This document shows, piece by piece, positions 14,475-24,560 of a stretch of 64,000 bases of DNA. The first letter of the stretch is position 1. The number at the start of each line of letters is the position of its first letter. Made by a program: the position numbers and the translations under genes. The notes below the pieces were generated by a model that searched no databases, was not told the DNA's origin, and was given only the letters and a program-made list of their open reading frames with translations. The stretch lies in the NCBI GenBank assembly GCA_949317995.1, contig OX439046.1, positions 37,608,002-37,672,001 on the forward strand, in the 5' to 3' direction. The DNA comes from Acholoe squamosa. Lineage: Eukaryota > Annelida > Polychaeta > Phyllodocida > Polynoidae.

Positions 14475-14553
<79 letters not shown>

Positions 14554-14841
14554 TTCTGTCATACACAGTACACAGACATTTTGTTAACAAAGTCTACACT
14601 GGATGAAGGTCTACATCACTTTGCCTGCATGTTATTTTTTTCACATTGATCGGTATTGTTTTCTTCATGACATTGGTATTACATTGTATCATCAGCCTAC
14701 CTTGGTTTTCCTGATAGTGTTGTTGACAGAGTCTACCACCAGGTGATGTGTACCCGTGATGGACGCCGACAACGTCCGACAGACACCGATAGGGTCCAGC
14801 ACCGTCCGTGCCAAAGACGTCACTGTCGTCGTCATGGTTGC
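5453..14841 (-). CDS. Unrecognised coiled-coil protein, at least seven exons (host-like gene)
   Basis: Seven minus-strand exons join in a single reading frame with matching phases: 14841-14701, 14295-14182, 13977-13882, 13223-12922, 12733-12595, 12301-12229 and 5661-5453 (TAG stop at 5453-5455). All donors are GT (GTAGGC, GTAAGG, GTGACA, then four consecutive GTGAGT sites) and all acceptors AG. The product of about 357 residues starts with a Thr/Ser-rich segment (ATMTTTVTSLARTVLDPIG), then predicted helix NLEKQLEEQEQRKME, an acidic linker (EDHQSTEGGVCPEGDWTE), a long coiled coil (KIKQENNTLKHRVRVTENKY; DLNDLKQQRDHVMSMIQSAQ) and an acidic then basic tail (DSDTGYVEDSESDKS; LRRVFHRTRHH). I do not recognise the family. 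No in-frame stops, so it is probably functional. The last intron is 6.6 kb and full of transposon copies. A possible first exon lies at 17237-17214. Confidence 0.75.
5664..6740. other. Intron sequence with short imperfect repeats
   Basis: This is the 3' part of the long last intron of the coiled-coil gene. It holds repeats of a TTTATCC(A/T)ACAAA-like motif at 5812-5945 and two units of a 23-base repeat (ACACCTTATAGG, then GTAATACAT) near 6613-6650. No coding sequence recognised. Confidence 0.5.
6751..7098. mobile_element. G/C-rich MITE copy, complete, TTA target duplication
   Basis: Terminal inverted repeats begin GGGAGTGGTCATTATTTATC and end in the complementary sequence ATGACCACTCCC. TTA flanks both ends (6748-6750 and 7099-7101). 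The 348-base body is built of alternating G or C runs and TAAAAAAATTTT blocks, giving a largely self-complementary sequence. No protein coding. A 3-bp TWA duplication is typical of PIF/Harbinger elements, so a Harbinger source is inferred. Confidence 0.85.
7167..7478. mobile_element. G/C-rich MITE copy, complete, TTA target duplication
   Basis: Same family as the copy 68 bases upstream: GGGAGTGGTCATTATTTATC at the left, its complement at the right, and TTA at 7164-7166 and 7479-7481. Length 312. The body differs from the neighbour by substitutions and altered homopolymer lengths, so the two are independent insertions rather than one broken copy. Confidence 0.85.
7482..8632. other. Intronic, no gene recognised apart from the tandem repeat
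   Basis: Apart from the repeat at 7800-7905, nothing recognisable. Open frames in this stretch are short and show no family motifs. It belongs to the large intron of the coiled-coil gene. Confidence 0.45.
7800..7905. repeat. Tandem repeat, about 23-base unit, four units
   Basis: Units of the type ACACCTTATAGGATGTAATA recur four times with small changes (AGG to AGC, CTTAT to CATAT). The same unit occurs twice at 6613-6650, about 1.2 kb away, on the other side of the two MITEs. Confidence 0.7.
8633..9455 (-). pseudogene. Non-LTR retrotransposon fragment: ORF2 C-terminus and 3' tail
   Basis: A 196-codon minus-strand frame (9455-8865) matches the region after the reverse-transcriptase palm of CR1/Jockey-type LINEs: GVIMDSDLNFKLHCRKVES, then LKIYKHMVLPTFEYCNFIID, LEVIQNNCLHMCMRIRD and SPLYRGMLLWDRLTAEIQNL. 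The catalytic palm and the endonuclease are missing, so this is a 5'-truncated copy. Downstream (lower coordinates) is a 3' UTR of about 210 bases ending in repeated ATCAAAC-type heptamers at 8633-8657, the microsatellite-like 3' tail common in CR1-like LINEs. The frame is intact, suggesting a fairly recent insertion in the intron. Confidence 0.8.
9640..9855. mobile_element. Diverged G/C-rich MITE copy, right end lost
   Basis: The left terminus GGGAGTGATCATTTTCC is preceded by TTA. The body keeps the block structure (TGACCCCC, CCCCATCAGAGGGG, AAACCCACCAGCC) but the right ATGACCACTCCC end is absent. Older or truncated member of the family at 6751 and 7167. Confidence 0.6.
9860..12228. other. 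Intronic stretch, nothing coding recognised
   Basis: Remainder of the long intron before the exon at 12229. It contains AT-rich unique-looking sequence and a motif GGATAAAGGATTTTGTAGGA near 11735 that resembles the repeats at 5812-5945 in opposite orientation. An isolated pol III B-box-like GGTTCAAATCC occurs near 11350 without a matching A box. Confidence 0.45.
14479..14549. repeat. (CT)n microsatellite
   Basis: An uninterrupted run of about 35 TC units inside an intron of the coiled-coil gene. It makes spurious Ser-Leu and Arg-Glu open frames on the two strands. Confidence 0.95.
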
Positions 14842-17213
14842 CTGTACGATTGTCATAAAAAAAAACAATTAAGCAAATGCTTAATGGACAGAAGACAGGG
14901 AACGGGAACAGTTTGTTGCAAGTGTGAATGAGATTGGTTTTGGTTTTTGGAAGTATTTTTGACTATTTTCATTAACCTCCAGATCCACCTGCACCAATTG
15001 CGAACCTTAATCATTGCTTCATTTTCAGCAATACAGATTCTTCTGATCCATCTGCCTGCTTGTATTGCTTTCATTATTACAATTGTGAGCCGGATTGTGA
15101 GACTAATTCGATACAGTGAACATCTGTTTTAAACAATTTTATAAGGTATCAGAGATCGGATCACCTTAATCTGTGAACCTTTACTCTGCATTGAGACTGG
15201 AGGTTTAATGAATTATGGAACCGATGTGTAAAATTCTAGCTATATCTCCATGTCAGACCTGCACACATCCTTCTCTATGTCCCTATAAATGGACCTATAG
15301 GACTATTGCCGGTTAGCTGGATCCTTAGTGGGGTGGCCCCTGCTGAAGCTGGACGAAGCTGTTACCTTGAGAGATAAGGACTGGTAACAGTCAGCATAAT
15401 GGGTACCATTTGTTAGGCCTACGTAATACACCCTAAAAAGTCTGCATTGTATGAAAGGAATTTTCTCATTGGTCAATAATGTATCCCGCTAGGTCGGAAT
15501 ATTACTGCACTGATAAGATTCCTTGGTGAGTGAAAATCGCCGTACATTAGATCCGGTTATGAGCACGCAATGTAAACCAAGCCACACTGATGCCGGATTT
15601 AAATTGTACACTTTGAGTCATCCTTTGGTGGTATGTGTACACGGATTTGTCATTAAAGTATTGATTCCTGTTTGTGTTATCCATGATATGGCTTACAGTA
15701 CATAAATAGCCTGTCAGCTGGGTATCATGCTGCAGTCAGCATGGATAGATCCATGATATGGCTTACAGTACATAAATAGCCTGTCAGCTGGGTATCATGC
15801 TGCAGTCAGCATGGATGGATTGTCAACACACGCGATGGACGTCAACTTTCTTAATTATAATACCTCCTGTATTCAGAGAGTGTGGGCCTTCACTTCAATA
15901 GAACTGAATGTGATCTTGCTGTGCCCGCTGTATACATAGTCAGTGATTCCTCCCTAAGTGTGGGGCGCCTTCAAAAATAGAAATTGGTAGAGCAGTCGTA
16001 GCACTTCACGCAATAGTAGAAATCACAATGACCTGTTGGTTTTCTCACGATTTGAGGCCCATGTTATCATCAGCGATATTGAAATAAGTTCCAGCTAAAC
16101 AAAACAGTGGAATAGTTGACTGAATTTATTCAGACCAAACTGTGTATAAGGCTATAAGATAAAACATCTGCCCCTCCCCAATTTAAATCATAATTACCTT
16201 AGAGCCACTATGACGATGTTAGGCCCACATAAGTAGGAACCAATTACTGCATTGCTGCGACCACTCTATCTAATCCTATGTAGTTGATGAGACAAGAGGT
16301 AATCAATTGTAACAGACAAAGGTAGGTCATTACCTATGGTCAGCTACTATGATATGATATATGGGTTTCAATTGTAGGTGCTGAGACCTATATAATTGTG
16401 ATGTGATATGTCCCAGGAGAAATTTCAATATCAGTGACGGCAAAATATATTAAAATAAACCCCTGGTATGGCAACACTAAACGACGTATGGCTGGCAATC
16501 CAATTCAAAATAGATATTTCTTTTGGAAGACATCCAATAAGTATAATGCAAATGACAATGTATGTGATTACAAATATTGTAGGTCACATGATTTGCCCAT
16601 CGGCCTTTCAAAAGGCCACACCCCCAACTCCGCTGCCAGTATAGCCATGTATGTATTAATCGTTTGTGCCACACACTGAATATAACTATGCTGTCGTACA
16701 CAACACCTTACCGATAACAAGAGATCCGCAGAGTTTTATATATAGTAAATTGCCTGAGCTAAGGGGGAGCAACACAGCTAGTCAGATTCCCCTTCACATC
16801 CTTGATCTCTGGTTTGCTGGGAAGTACCTGAGATCTGCGTTACAGGTTTATCGTTATGACATGTACATACCCGGTATATTTGTTACCTTCTTCGCTGCCA
16901 GTGTCCAACCTACCTGAGTATACAGGGACTACTCCCACTAGTGTGTCTGTGTCCGTGTGCTTTGAATGTGAATGTCAGTACGAGATGGTTTATCACCTGG
17001 TGTCACCTGGGTGCTAGGTCACCCTATCTTAATCCTCCAATGATTACCAACAGACGTAAACGGCAGACTTATCTCTGGCCAAAGTCTCCTTGTGTCCAGG
17101 TGTCTGTGATACAATGGATGAAGGGTTACAGGGCACGATAAAAGGTGGAGGTAGACTTTACTGCACTGACTGTGACCGCTCTCCAACAACGTCCTCACAC
17201 TCGGTGTACTCAC
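14842..17213. other. Probable first intron / upstream region, no gene recognised
   Basis: Between the candidate first exon (17214-17237) and exon 14701-14841. Apart from the 70-base tandem duplication at 15681-15820 I see no exon that fits the phase of the gene and no transposon protein. Confidence 0.4.
15681..15820. repeat. 70-base tandem duplication
   Basis: Two nearly identical head-to-tail units, each starting CCATGATATGGCTTACAGTA and ending CAGTCAGCATGGAT. The near identity indicates a recent local duplication. Confidence 0.9.
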
Positions 17214-17237
17214 TCTGCGTCTCTGCCACAGACTCAT
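17214..17237 (-). CDS. Candidate first coding exon of the coiled-coil gene
   Basis: On the minus strand ATG at 17237 opens MSLWQRRR and runs into a strong donor, AGA|GTGAGT, in phase 0. The next exon (14841) also starts in phase 0, so the join is legal. The ATG has G at -3. Another frame through the same bases is also open and acidic (GDESVAETQSEYTECE), so the frame choice is uncertain and transcript data would be needed. Confidence 0.35.
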
Positions 17238-17239
17238 CT

Positions 17240-18086
17240 CCTTGTTCCGGTTTAGTTAGCAATGGTTCGCTTCTTTATTGTCTACAGGAAATAAAAAGGA
17301 CAGCCTTTTTTGTCTCATGGCTTCATTGATATTGTACATAACCTTGTCTTTTCCTTCTTCCTGATTGTTGCTAGTCTGCATCTTTGCAGCCAAACGAGCG
17401 TTATTACTCCCACCCCCATTGTATAATATCCAAACCCGCTATCACAAGTTATTCTGTAATTTGCATTCATACGTAATTCTGCTCACAAAAATATGGCCAG
17501 GCAGATCATGTTGCTTTGAGATGAATGACAATAATAATAATAAAAAAAAACATCTGACCCACTCAATAGCACCATAAGTTCTACCTAACCAGCATGGTCA
17601 TCTTTCAAATAAAACACACATGTAGTGTCTTATCCCGCATGTGAATCTCTTTAGTGTTAGAATTACAATTTTATTGAAGGCAAGTCATATAACGAATTTT
17701 GCACAGATAACTTGTCTTTGTATACCTAGCGTGAAAAGGCTTAATAGACAGGTTGAGGCAGGGGGTAGAGAGAAGGACACTGTGATCTCCGTGTGTAGCG
17801 CGCACTGGTGTGGCGTGGTGCCTGTACGTGCCGACATGGGTCGATACTTTAGGTGCCACTCTGATAGCCTGCTGCTATAGGGGTACTACTGTAAACTTGC
17901 TCTACATCTGTGTTATAAAACTGATGGTGCCAGCTGATAGCCAAGTGGTACATAGGAATAATGTGAATTTGCTCTTCTGAGTTAGGAAAATGGATGCTAT
18001 CTGTGGCCAGGCTTTAGATAAGAGGTGGGTTCGGGGAACCTTTATTCTCGTGGGCAGAACCCTGGTTGCTATAGGAACCTGGCAAA
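17240..18086. other. No gene recognised
   Basis: Intergenic stretch between the coiled-coil gene and the left end of the Harbinger transposon. No family motif, no repeat structure noted. Confidence 0.4.
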
Positions 18087-18111
18087 AGCGTTGATTCAAC
18101 CAAAACCGATA
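18087..18111 (+). repeat. Harbinger left terminal inverted repeat
   Basis: About 25 bases matching the inverted right end at 32265-32289 with two mismatches. Preceded by AAA. Confidence 0.7.
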
Positions 18112-18403
18112 GTTTTCCTGTTTTTTTTGTCAGGCAGACAGAGGCCCGATTGGTTCAAAACAGCTCATCGCGCTGTTGTAGGCCTGACAAAACTGTCGGG
18201 CTGATCACCGGCCGATAGCCGACAATACCGCTATCGGTTAACACAAACCTGCCCGACTTTAGCTCTTCCACTGAGCTCTCAGACTGTCAAATACTTTATC
18301 TGATAGACATCCGACAGTCATCCCCAATCTCTGCAAGCGGTTCCACCAGTCACGTGATCGACGATGACATAGTTTCTTCAAAATTGAGGCCGAGCAGGTC
18401 GTT

Positions 18404-19190
18404 TTGCTCGTGCAGGCGACAGTGGGTATTTTGGCTTTAGAACAGGAGGAAATCGAGATACAAGTGGGTACAAGAAGGAAGCACAGGTATCATGCTGCGC
18501 CATACCTTAAAGGTAGGACTGACAAGACACAGAGAAACACTTTTACCCAGCTGCACCAAGACCTGATATCTGTAAGTATAAAGATGGGGGGGGGGGATCG
18601 GGGGGGGATACTGCTGTTCTGTTACCTGGTGATGTTTATGTCGGGAAGCTGGCCATGTAGCTCACGTATCAGTATATGTCAGATTTCCCTCCCCACACCT
18701 TATATATGGCAAGATGTTTACCAAATTGTTCTTTGCTTCAGACAGGTGAGGATGCAGAGTTCAAACACACGCTGAGAATGGTGCCAGACTTATACCATAA
18801 GCTGCTGGAGAAAGTGACCCCCTCGTCTATTGGCGAGACACCAACTATCGCCCATCCATAAAACCAGATGAGAGGCTGGACATAACCCTACGTTACCTTG
18901 CTTTAGGTAAGTTTTTTCCCCAATTCCCTTACCTTGCTACAAGCCGCTCCAACTTTATCCTGAAATTTCACACAGCCTTCTTCATAAAAAAGAAAATAAA
19001 GTTTCATTTTTTAGTCAATTGAAATTGGTATATTTTTTCCCAGTGGACAGCAGCCAAACTCTCCACCATGGTCATCTAGTCGGGTCTTCCATGATTTTTC
19101 CTATCATCCGAGACACATGTGTAGCACTGACTGCTGTCTTGAGAGACGATTACTTGAAGGTAAAATTATTTTTTCTATTTTTTTTAAGCA

Positions 19191-19247
<57 letters not shown>

Positions 19248-20335
19248 CTGAGCCATGTTCTTTGCAAGGCCTTTCATACGATTTCTACAGACAACATAAA
19301 GAAAAAGTTATCTGACTGCTCTATACATATTTATATATATATATACATGTCGCATTAACAATAAATTTCTCTGCATTATTTTATACATGCTCGTCCCCGA
19401 TGATTTGTAGTTATCATGTGACTTTTTAATTATTTCTTGTTCTGTAGTTACCTAGCACCACGGAGGAGTGGTTGGCCGTTGCTGAGCAGTACGCAAACAA
19501 CTGGCAGCTACCACACTGCATTGGAGCAGTGGACGGTAAACACACCAAAATCAGGAGGCCAAAGAAAAGTGGAGCCACTTTCTTTAATTACAAAAAATTC
19601 TAAAGTGTTGTTCTCATGGCGGTGGTAGACGCCCAATACTGATTTCTCTACATGGACATAGGATCAGAGGGAAAGGCAGGGGACTCACATATATGGAAAG
19701 AAGGACCTATGCACAGGGACATGGCAGGCCCTGACAACCCACTTCAGATTCCTCCACCTTCAGCTATCAAAGGTATGAGAGATCTGCTGCCCTACTACAT
19801 TGTCGGGGACGATGCCTTCTGCCTGGCCACAAATCTCATAAAGCCCTTTGCAGTCAAGGATCAGGGGGCTAAGGAAGTGGCCTACAATTACCGGATGTCT
19901 AGGGGGAGGAGGTGTGTGGAGAAATCTTTTGGGATCTGGGTAACCAGATTTAGGCTATTCCTCCGCCAGCAGCACATTGAGCCCAAGGGGGTGAAGAAAA
20001 TTGTAATGGCCTCCATAGCTCTGTACAACTTTCTCAGGAAAAGGTCGCCGTTGGACTACATTCCCCATGGGGCTGTTGACTACGAAGACAAGGACCATGA
20101 GGTTCACCCTGGAGAGTCGAGGGAGGACGGGCAGCTTGAAGGCCTAGACAGAGCTGCAGTTCCCAGGAACATGCCACAGGATGCAAAGAGCATGAGGCAG
20201 AACCTCTGCCAGAGGTTTTCCTCACGACACGGTCGGGTCCCCTGGCAGGACCGATACCTGCAAAGCCATGGTTATGGGTACCTCTTCGAGCGTGTTCCAG
20301 CCCCCGATGTAACCCCTGACGAAGACAGTGAGTGA
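18404..20335 (+). pseudogene. PIF/Harbinger DDE nuclease (transposase), decayed
   Basis: Exons: about 18404-18571 (donor GTAAGT), an exon starting near 18746 and ending at a GTAAG donor near 18906, about 19042-19159 (donor GTAAAA), and 19448-20335. Motifs in order: HAAPYLKGRTDKTQ, FKHTLRMVPDLYHKLLEKV, PDERLDITLRYLAL, HCIGAVDGKHTKI (first catalytic D), YYIVGDDAFCL (second D) and RRCVEKSFGIWVTRFRL (catalytic E). This is the usual domain order of the Harbinger nuclease, which acts with a separate DNA-binding partner. Damage: a one-base frameshift in the C run near 18820, TAA at 19601-19603 and TGA at 19640-19642 (a likely CGA to TGA change). The C-terminal extension is rich in Arg/Gly. The presumed partner is at 29627-31927. 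Confidence 0.85.
19189..19244. repeat. (TA)n microsatellite
   Basis: About 25 TA units within an intron of the Harbinger nuclease gene. Confidence 0.95.
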
Positions 20336-20339
20336 GGTA

Positions 20340-20870
20340 GCCGACGTGTTGGACGATAGGTGGATATCTGTCAGCTCTTAACATGTTTTTCATATCTAGG
20401 ATTGCTGCTCTGTATATACTCCTCAGAATGTACCAAAAGGATATATTTTTTTAGAAAAAAACGGAGAGGTTAATTCAAATCTTTTGTTTTTATTCAAAAC
20501 TTCAAAGAACAAGAACATTATTTTTTTGGCGTGCCTGTTTTTTTTAAAGGCAAGATTTTACCATGTGTCAGATAACTGAGAAGTATCATATATGCAGGTA
20601 ATATCTGATATGGCACGATTTTACCATTTACCTGAGATTTTTTGTTTTTTTTTGTTTTATTGTTTATTGCCAATACAAAAAAAATATATCAGTAATACAA
20701 TGGTGTAGTCGTCTCAAGTAATCAGTCAACAGAAGACCACTTCATGGAATAAATAATGATTTTCCATACCTGCTGTGTATTTCAGCACAAACCTTAGTGT
20801 AGTACATTCTTGGGTATCCATATATATATATGATGGCAAATAATAATAAAGTGGAAGCCTCATCAGGTCT
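20340..20870. other. No coding sequence; 3' flank of the nuclease gene
   Basis: AT-rich sequence with T runs after the nuclease stop. Probably the nuclease 3' UTR up to the LINE insertion. Confidence 0.4.
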
Positions 20871-20879
20871 TCCACTTTT

Positions 20880-21060
20880 TATTTAATAAATTATCAACAT
20901 AGATCAAAGAGAATAAGTGGTACAGAAAAGAAAAAAAAACAGTGAAAATATAAAATAAACACCTATTACTTGAATAATTGTTCATGTGGCAAAAGAAGGC
21001 TGTGGACCTCATCCCCACTATAGTAGTGTTATGGGTTGATCCTTCTGGTCCTACCTATTT
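20880..21060 (-). mobile_element. LINE 3' UTR, same family as copies at 38.4 and 45.7 kb
   Basis: The segment 20985-21060 reads, on +, GGACCTCATCCCCACTATAG, then GGTTGATCCTTCTGGTCCTACCT. The same blocks with few changes lie at 45720-45775 and, inverted, at 38425-38490, where they follow recognisable LINE reverse-transcriptase C-termini. Here they end a minus-strand element whose ORF1 starts near 23224. Confidence 0.7.
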
Positions 21061-21769
21061 AAACATATTAAAAAGATAAGAAACTTGACACCAAAATATA
21101 TATTTAAATTTTAAGGGATATGTGGGGAGGACAGATAACATATTTTTAAAGGTTAGGCTAAATTAAATTATTACAGGTTAACGGTAGGGTAGAAGGGATT
21201 TAAGATACTTTCTAGTTTCAGTTTTGAAAATCACACTCATCGTCCTCGTTTTTAAACCAAGTTTCAGAAAATAAATATATATCTAAGCTAGCGGGATAAA
21301 GTTCCGCACAGATCGATGCATAATTTGAATTTATACTTCTAGCATTCATATGTAGAAGCCTAAGGCCTCTGGCACCATGTAATTGGTCAACTTAGTTGTA
21401 ATGCATACACGGTGTCCATGTAGTGTGTAGCTACATGTACATCATCTATGATAAAGCATGTTATAATTTTTTGACATAATCTGACTCTCCAAATCCCAGT
21501 ATAGAATCTATTCATAATTACCATCGAAGGGGCATAGGCCTTATTGCCACCCCAGTACATGGTCATTTTGTTCATTAAGGTTATAGAGCATGCCATTGGA
21601 AAAGACTGACGGGTAAGCAAACCGTCCATCCACACAAGTAACAAATAATCTTATATATTATGATTGATGGGTAAACAAACCATCGATTCACACAAGTAAC
21701 AAACAAACTTATATATTATGAGTTCATGTTTTATACCATGAGACAGTTAATCACTTAATTTTAATAGAG
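21061..21769. other. Gap between NADAR-ORF1 and LINE 3' UTR, no ORF2 seen
   Basis: Where a reverse transcriptase would be expected there is only AT-rich sequence. An 85-codon minus frame (21644-21387) has no recognisable motif. A 40-base near-duplicate (GGGTAAACAAACCATC type) occurs at 21611-21650 and 21668-21710. An internal deletion of ORF2 is the simplest reading. Confidence 0.5.
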
Positions 21770-23224
21770 TTATTTGGCCATGTCATTTGCTTTCTGCAGT
21801 CTGATTTCTTCAACAGTCGGTAAAGGATTTTCTCCAGTGATGGTGTATCTATGCTTCATCAGAAGTTTGCCCAGCTTGTTACCGTATTCACTGGTCGCTA
21901 CTTTCTCGATGGTTGTCTCCTCTTTTTGTCCCAAATGTAGACCTGTACCATAGACTTTGTGTGGGGTGGCCTCGTATAGGTATCTTCCTTTGCTTTTCGT
22001 TAGGATATCCATTAGGGATGGGTGTTCGAATTTTATTTTAATGAGTTTTTCCATAACTTCCTGGTCCATATCATACCATTCGTTAGATTTAGTATGCCCT
22101 TTTGCAGCATACATTGCATCAATAGGAGTTGTAGCAGCCAGTACTCATCGAAGAACATTCATTTGTTTGGATACCAGACACATTTTAGCAGCGTAGGCTC
22201 TTTCAATAGAGTCATATCCATGTCCTTAGTATTTAATCATACACGGGTAGAGATAGGAGAAAGGTGAAAATTCACCCTGAAAGGCCAGTCCATCAGGGGT
22301 CTCCACTGTTTTAGCATTTGCCAAGGTGAGATCAAATGGGAGCTTGTCAATTTCTTTGTATTGGTAGACTTGCCCTGCTACTGTGATAGTGGTTCCATGT
22401 ACAAAGCAGTCAATACCCTTAGATTTGGCCAATGCTTGAATTGAGCATAGGTTTCTTTGCATTTTCTTCTCCTCAGGGGTAATATCATCTGATAGATGTA
22501 CACCCTTCCATGTCATGTTGTTTTTCAGATTTTTAACAGCACCGAAAATTTGAGTTTTATATTGCATTGAAGAGAAAATCACAACTATTGGCCTGTTTCT
22601 AGGTTTGAAGTTTGGATTTCTTTTTTGTTGAGCAGTAGGCACCTGTTTTTTCCCCTTCCTATAGATTGCGTCAGCCACCGTATTGTTGAAGTCCAAGCCA
22701 ATATCACTAATCAATTGGTCATGGGTATCTCTTAGGGATCCTGGTGTGTCTTCGTAAACTCCATCAATCAACAGGATTTTCTTCTTCCTATCATGATCCA
22801 TTTTAGAAAATTGTTCAGCGAATTTCTCAGAACTTGCTTGGATTTATTCTACCTCCTCCTCTGTTTTTACAATTTTATCACCGTGTGTAGAGAGTGAGCT
22901 AGCCATGGATTTGTAGTTATCCTCCAGTTCTTGTATTGTTTGAGTAGGTCGATCTGGGAAACCAGGCAGACCAAAGAGCATAGCCTCCATACCCTGTAGT
23001 ATACGAACAGTACCTCTATTTATTCTCTCCTGTGATTTAATACGATCTTCTATTTCATTTATTTTGTCAACTAGGACTTTGATTGAGGCTCTGTTGTCTA
23101 ATTTAGGGAGAAATTTGGTCTCGTCTTCTTCATATTCTACATTTTCGTCTTGCATATACGGAGTGTTGGGGTATCCCAGAATGCACCGCGCGTGGCAGAA
23201 TTCCGGTTTGCGCGCCGACAACAC
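21770..23224 (-). pseudogene. LINE ORF1 protein fused to a C-terminal NADAR domain
   Basis: One 485-codon minus-strand frame interrupted by three nonsense codons (TAA 22844-22846, TAA 22226-22228, TGA 22145-22147) but with no frameshift. N-terminal third: acidic start and coiled coil (IKVLVDKINEIEDRIKSQER). Middle: L1-type ORF1 RRM/CTD features, ILLIDGVYEDTPGSLRDTHD, RPIVVIFSSMQYKTQIF, GVHLSDDITPEEKKMQRNLC. C-terminal part from about 22270: FQGEFSPFSYLYPC, SIERAYAAK, a W followed by VMEKLIKIKFEHP, YLYEATPHKVYGTGLHLG and GNKLGKLLMKHR, which follow the NADAR (YbiA/DUF1768) pattern in order. NADAR proteins act on ADP-ribose or ADP-ribosylated compounds; ORF1 proteins bind retrotransposon RNA. 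No ORF2 follows; only a 3' UTR about 0.7 kb downstream. Confidence 0.75.
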
Positions 23225-23447
23225 AATGGCCCAGCCAGTTCTGGGGTTCAGACTTTGTGGGAAGAAAAAAAAAATTTCTGTCCAAATATGTTCTCTATGT
23301 GTCCTCCTGTCTATATTTGTACCAGTGGTGGTTTGATTTGGTCCAAATTAGCAACACAGCCTTCCGAAATGCAAACTAAATCCACAACACAAAACCACTG
23401 ACAGGGACACTGTCACAGATTTTCAGCTCCAATCCACCTCACTGTAA

Positions 23448-23754
23448 GGGAGTGGTCATTATTTATCAACAGGGGGAGTGGTGGGTTTTTGCACGGACAC
23501 GCAAATTTTTTTACGCCCCCCCCCTTGATGGCAGTCAAAAATTTTTGCGCCCCCCGCGCCGGAGGTGCGGATAGTTTTTCGCGCCCCTCTTTGATCTACA
23601 GTAGCACGCAGGCTTTTTTGCTAAAAAAGGTGATTTTTTTTAGCCCCCCCCCTCAAGAGGGGTCATAATTTTTTTAAGCCCCCCCCTCAGGAGGGGTCTG
23701 AAAATTTTACGCCCCCGTCAACCCCCCCCCGTTGATAAATAATGACCACTCCCT
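23448..23754. mobile_element. G/C-rich MITE copy, complete, TAA target duplication
   Basis: Begins GGGAGTGGTCATTATTTATC, ends ATGACCACTCCC, flanked by TAA (23445-23447 and 23755-23757). Body carries the family blocks GACGGCAGTCAAAA-like, GCGCCGGAG, AGCCCCCCCCTCAAGAGGGG. Full length (307 bases). Confidence 0.85.
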
Positions 23755-23778
23755 AACAATCAATTCTTTCTAAATAAG

Positions 23779-23859
23779 GGAGTGGTCATTATTTATCAAC
23801 AGGGGGCGGATGCTGGGTTTCCGCGCCCCCCCCCCCGTTATTAAAAAATGACCACTCCC
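23779..23859. mobile_element. Short internally deleted MITE copy
   Basis: An 81-base derivative with both termini (GGGAGTGGTC ... GACCACTCCC) and almost no body, preceded by TAA and followed by TTA. Confidence 0.7.
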
Positions 23860-23862
23860 TTA

Positions 23863-24560
23863 GGTCATTATTTATCAACAGGGGGGTGGTGGGTTTGCGG
23901 GGGGGGCGTAAAATTTTCAGACCACTCCCTTAGGCTTAGGGACTGGTCATTATTTATCAACAGGGGGGTGGATGCGCGAAAATCTTTTATGCCCCCCCTC
24001 GACGGCAGTCAAAAATTTTTGTGCCCCCCCCTCCCACCTAAATACCAGTAGGCCTATATCCACCGAACACTCCACGCCTAACCCGAACATCCACCAAACA
24101 CTCTCCGCCTAACTCAAACTTCCGCCCAACACTCCCCGCCTAACCCGAACATCCACCCAACACTCCCCGCCTAACCCAAACATCCAGGCGGGGAGTGTTG
24201 GGTGGATGTTCGGGTTAGGCGGGGAGTGTTGGGTGGATGTTCAGGTTAGGCGGAGAGTGTTGGGTGGATATAGGCCTACTGGTATTTAGGTGAGAGGGGG
24301 GGCACAAAAATTTTTGACTGCCGTCGAGGGGGGGCATAAAAATTTTCGCGCATCCCTAAGGGAGTGGTCATTTTTTAATAACAGGGGGGGCCGCGCGGAA
24401 ACCCACCACCCGCCCCCTGTTGATAAATAATGACCACTCCCTTATTTAGAAAGAATTGATTGTTAGGTAGTGGTCATTATTTATCAACAGGGGGGGGTTT
24501 GAGGGGGGCGTAAAATTTTCAGACCCCTCCCGAGGGGGGCTTAAAAAAATTATGACCCCT
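23863..24560. repeat. Large palindrome of MITE ends around an inverted 31-base minisatellite
   Basis: Left of about 24178 are four head-to-tail 31-base units (CCCAACACTCCCCGCCTAAC type; CGCCTAA at 24075, 24106, 24137, 24168). Right of it the same unit continues inverted to about 24268, followed by the inverted flank ATAGGCCTACTGGTATTTAG and inverted MITE sequence. The host flank CTAACAATCAATTCTTTCTA at 23754 reappears inverted at 24447-24466. The arms are unequal because the left arm has extra MITE fragments. Incomplete MITE termini lie at 23863, 23939, 24360 and 24467. Confidence 0.8.

Noticed and set aside
14390-14660. Long Ser-Leu and Arg-Glu open frames on both strands
   Set aside because: They are translations of the (CT)n microsatellite.
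16434-16917. Two 81-83 codon + frames between coiled-coil gene and Harbinger
   Set aside because: Low-information sequence, no family motif and no fitting splice sites.
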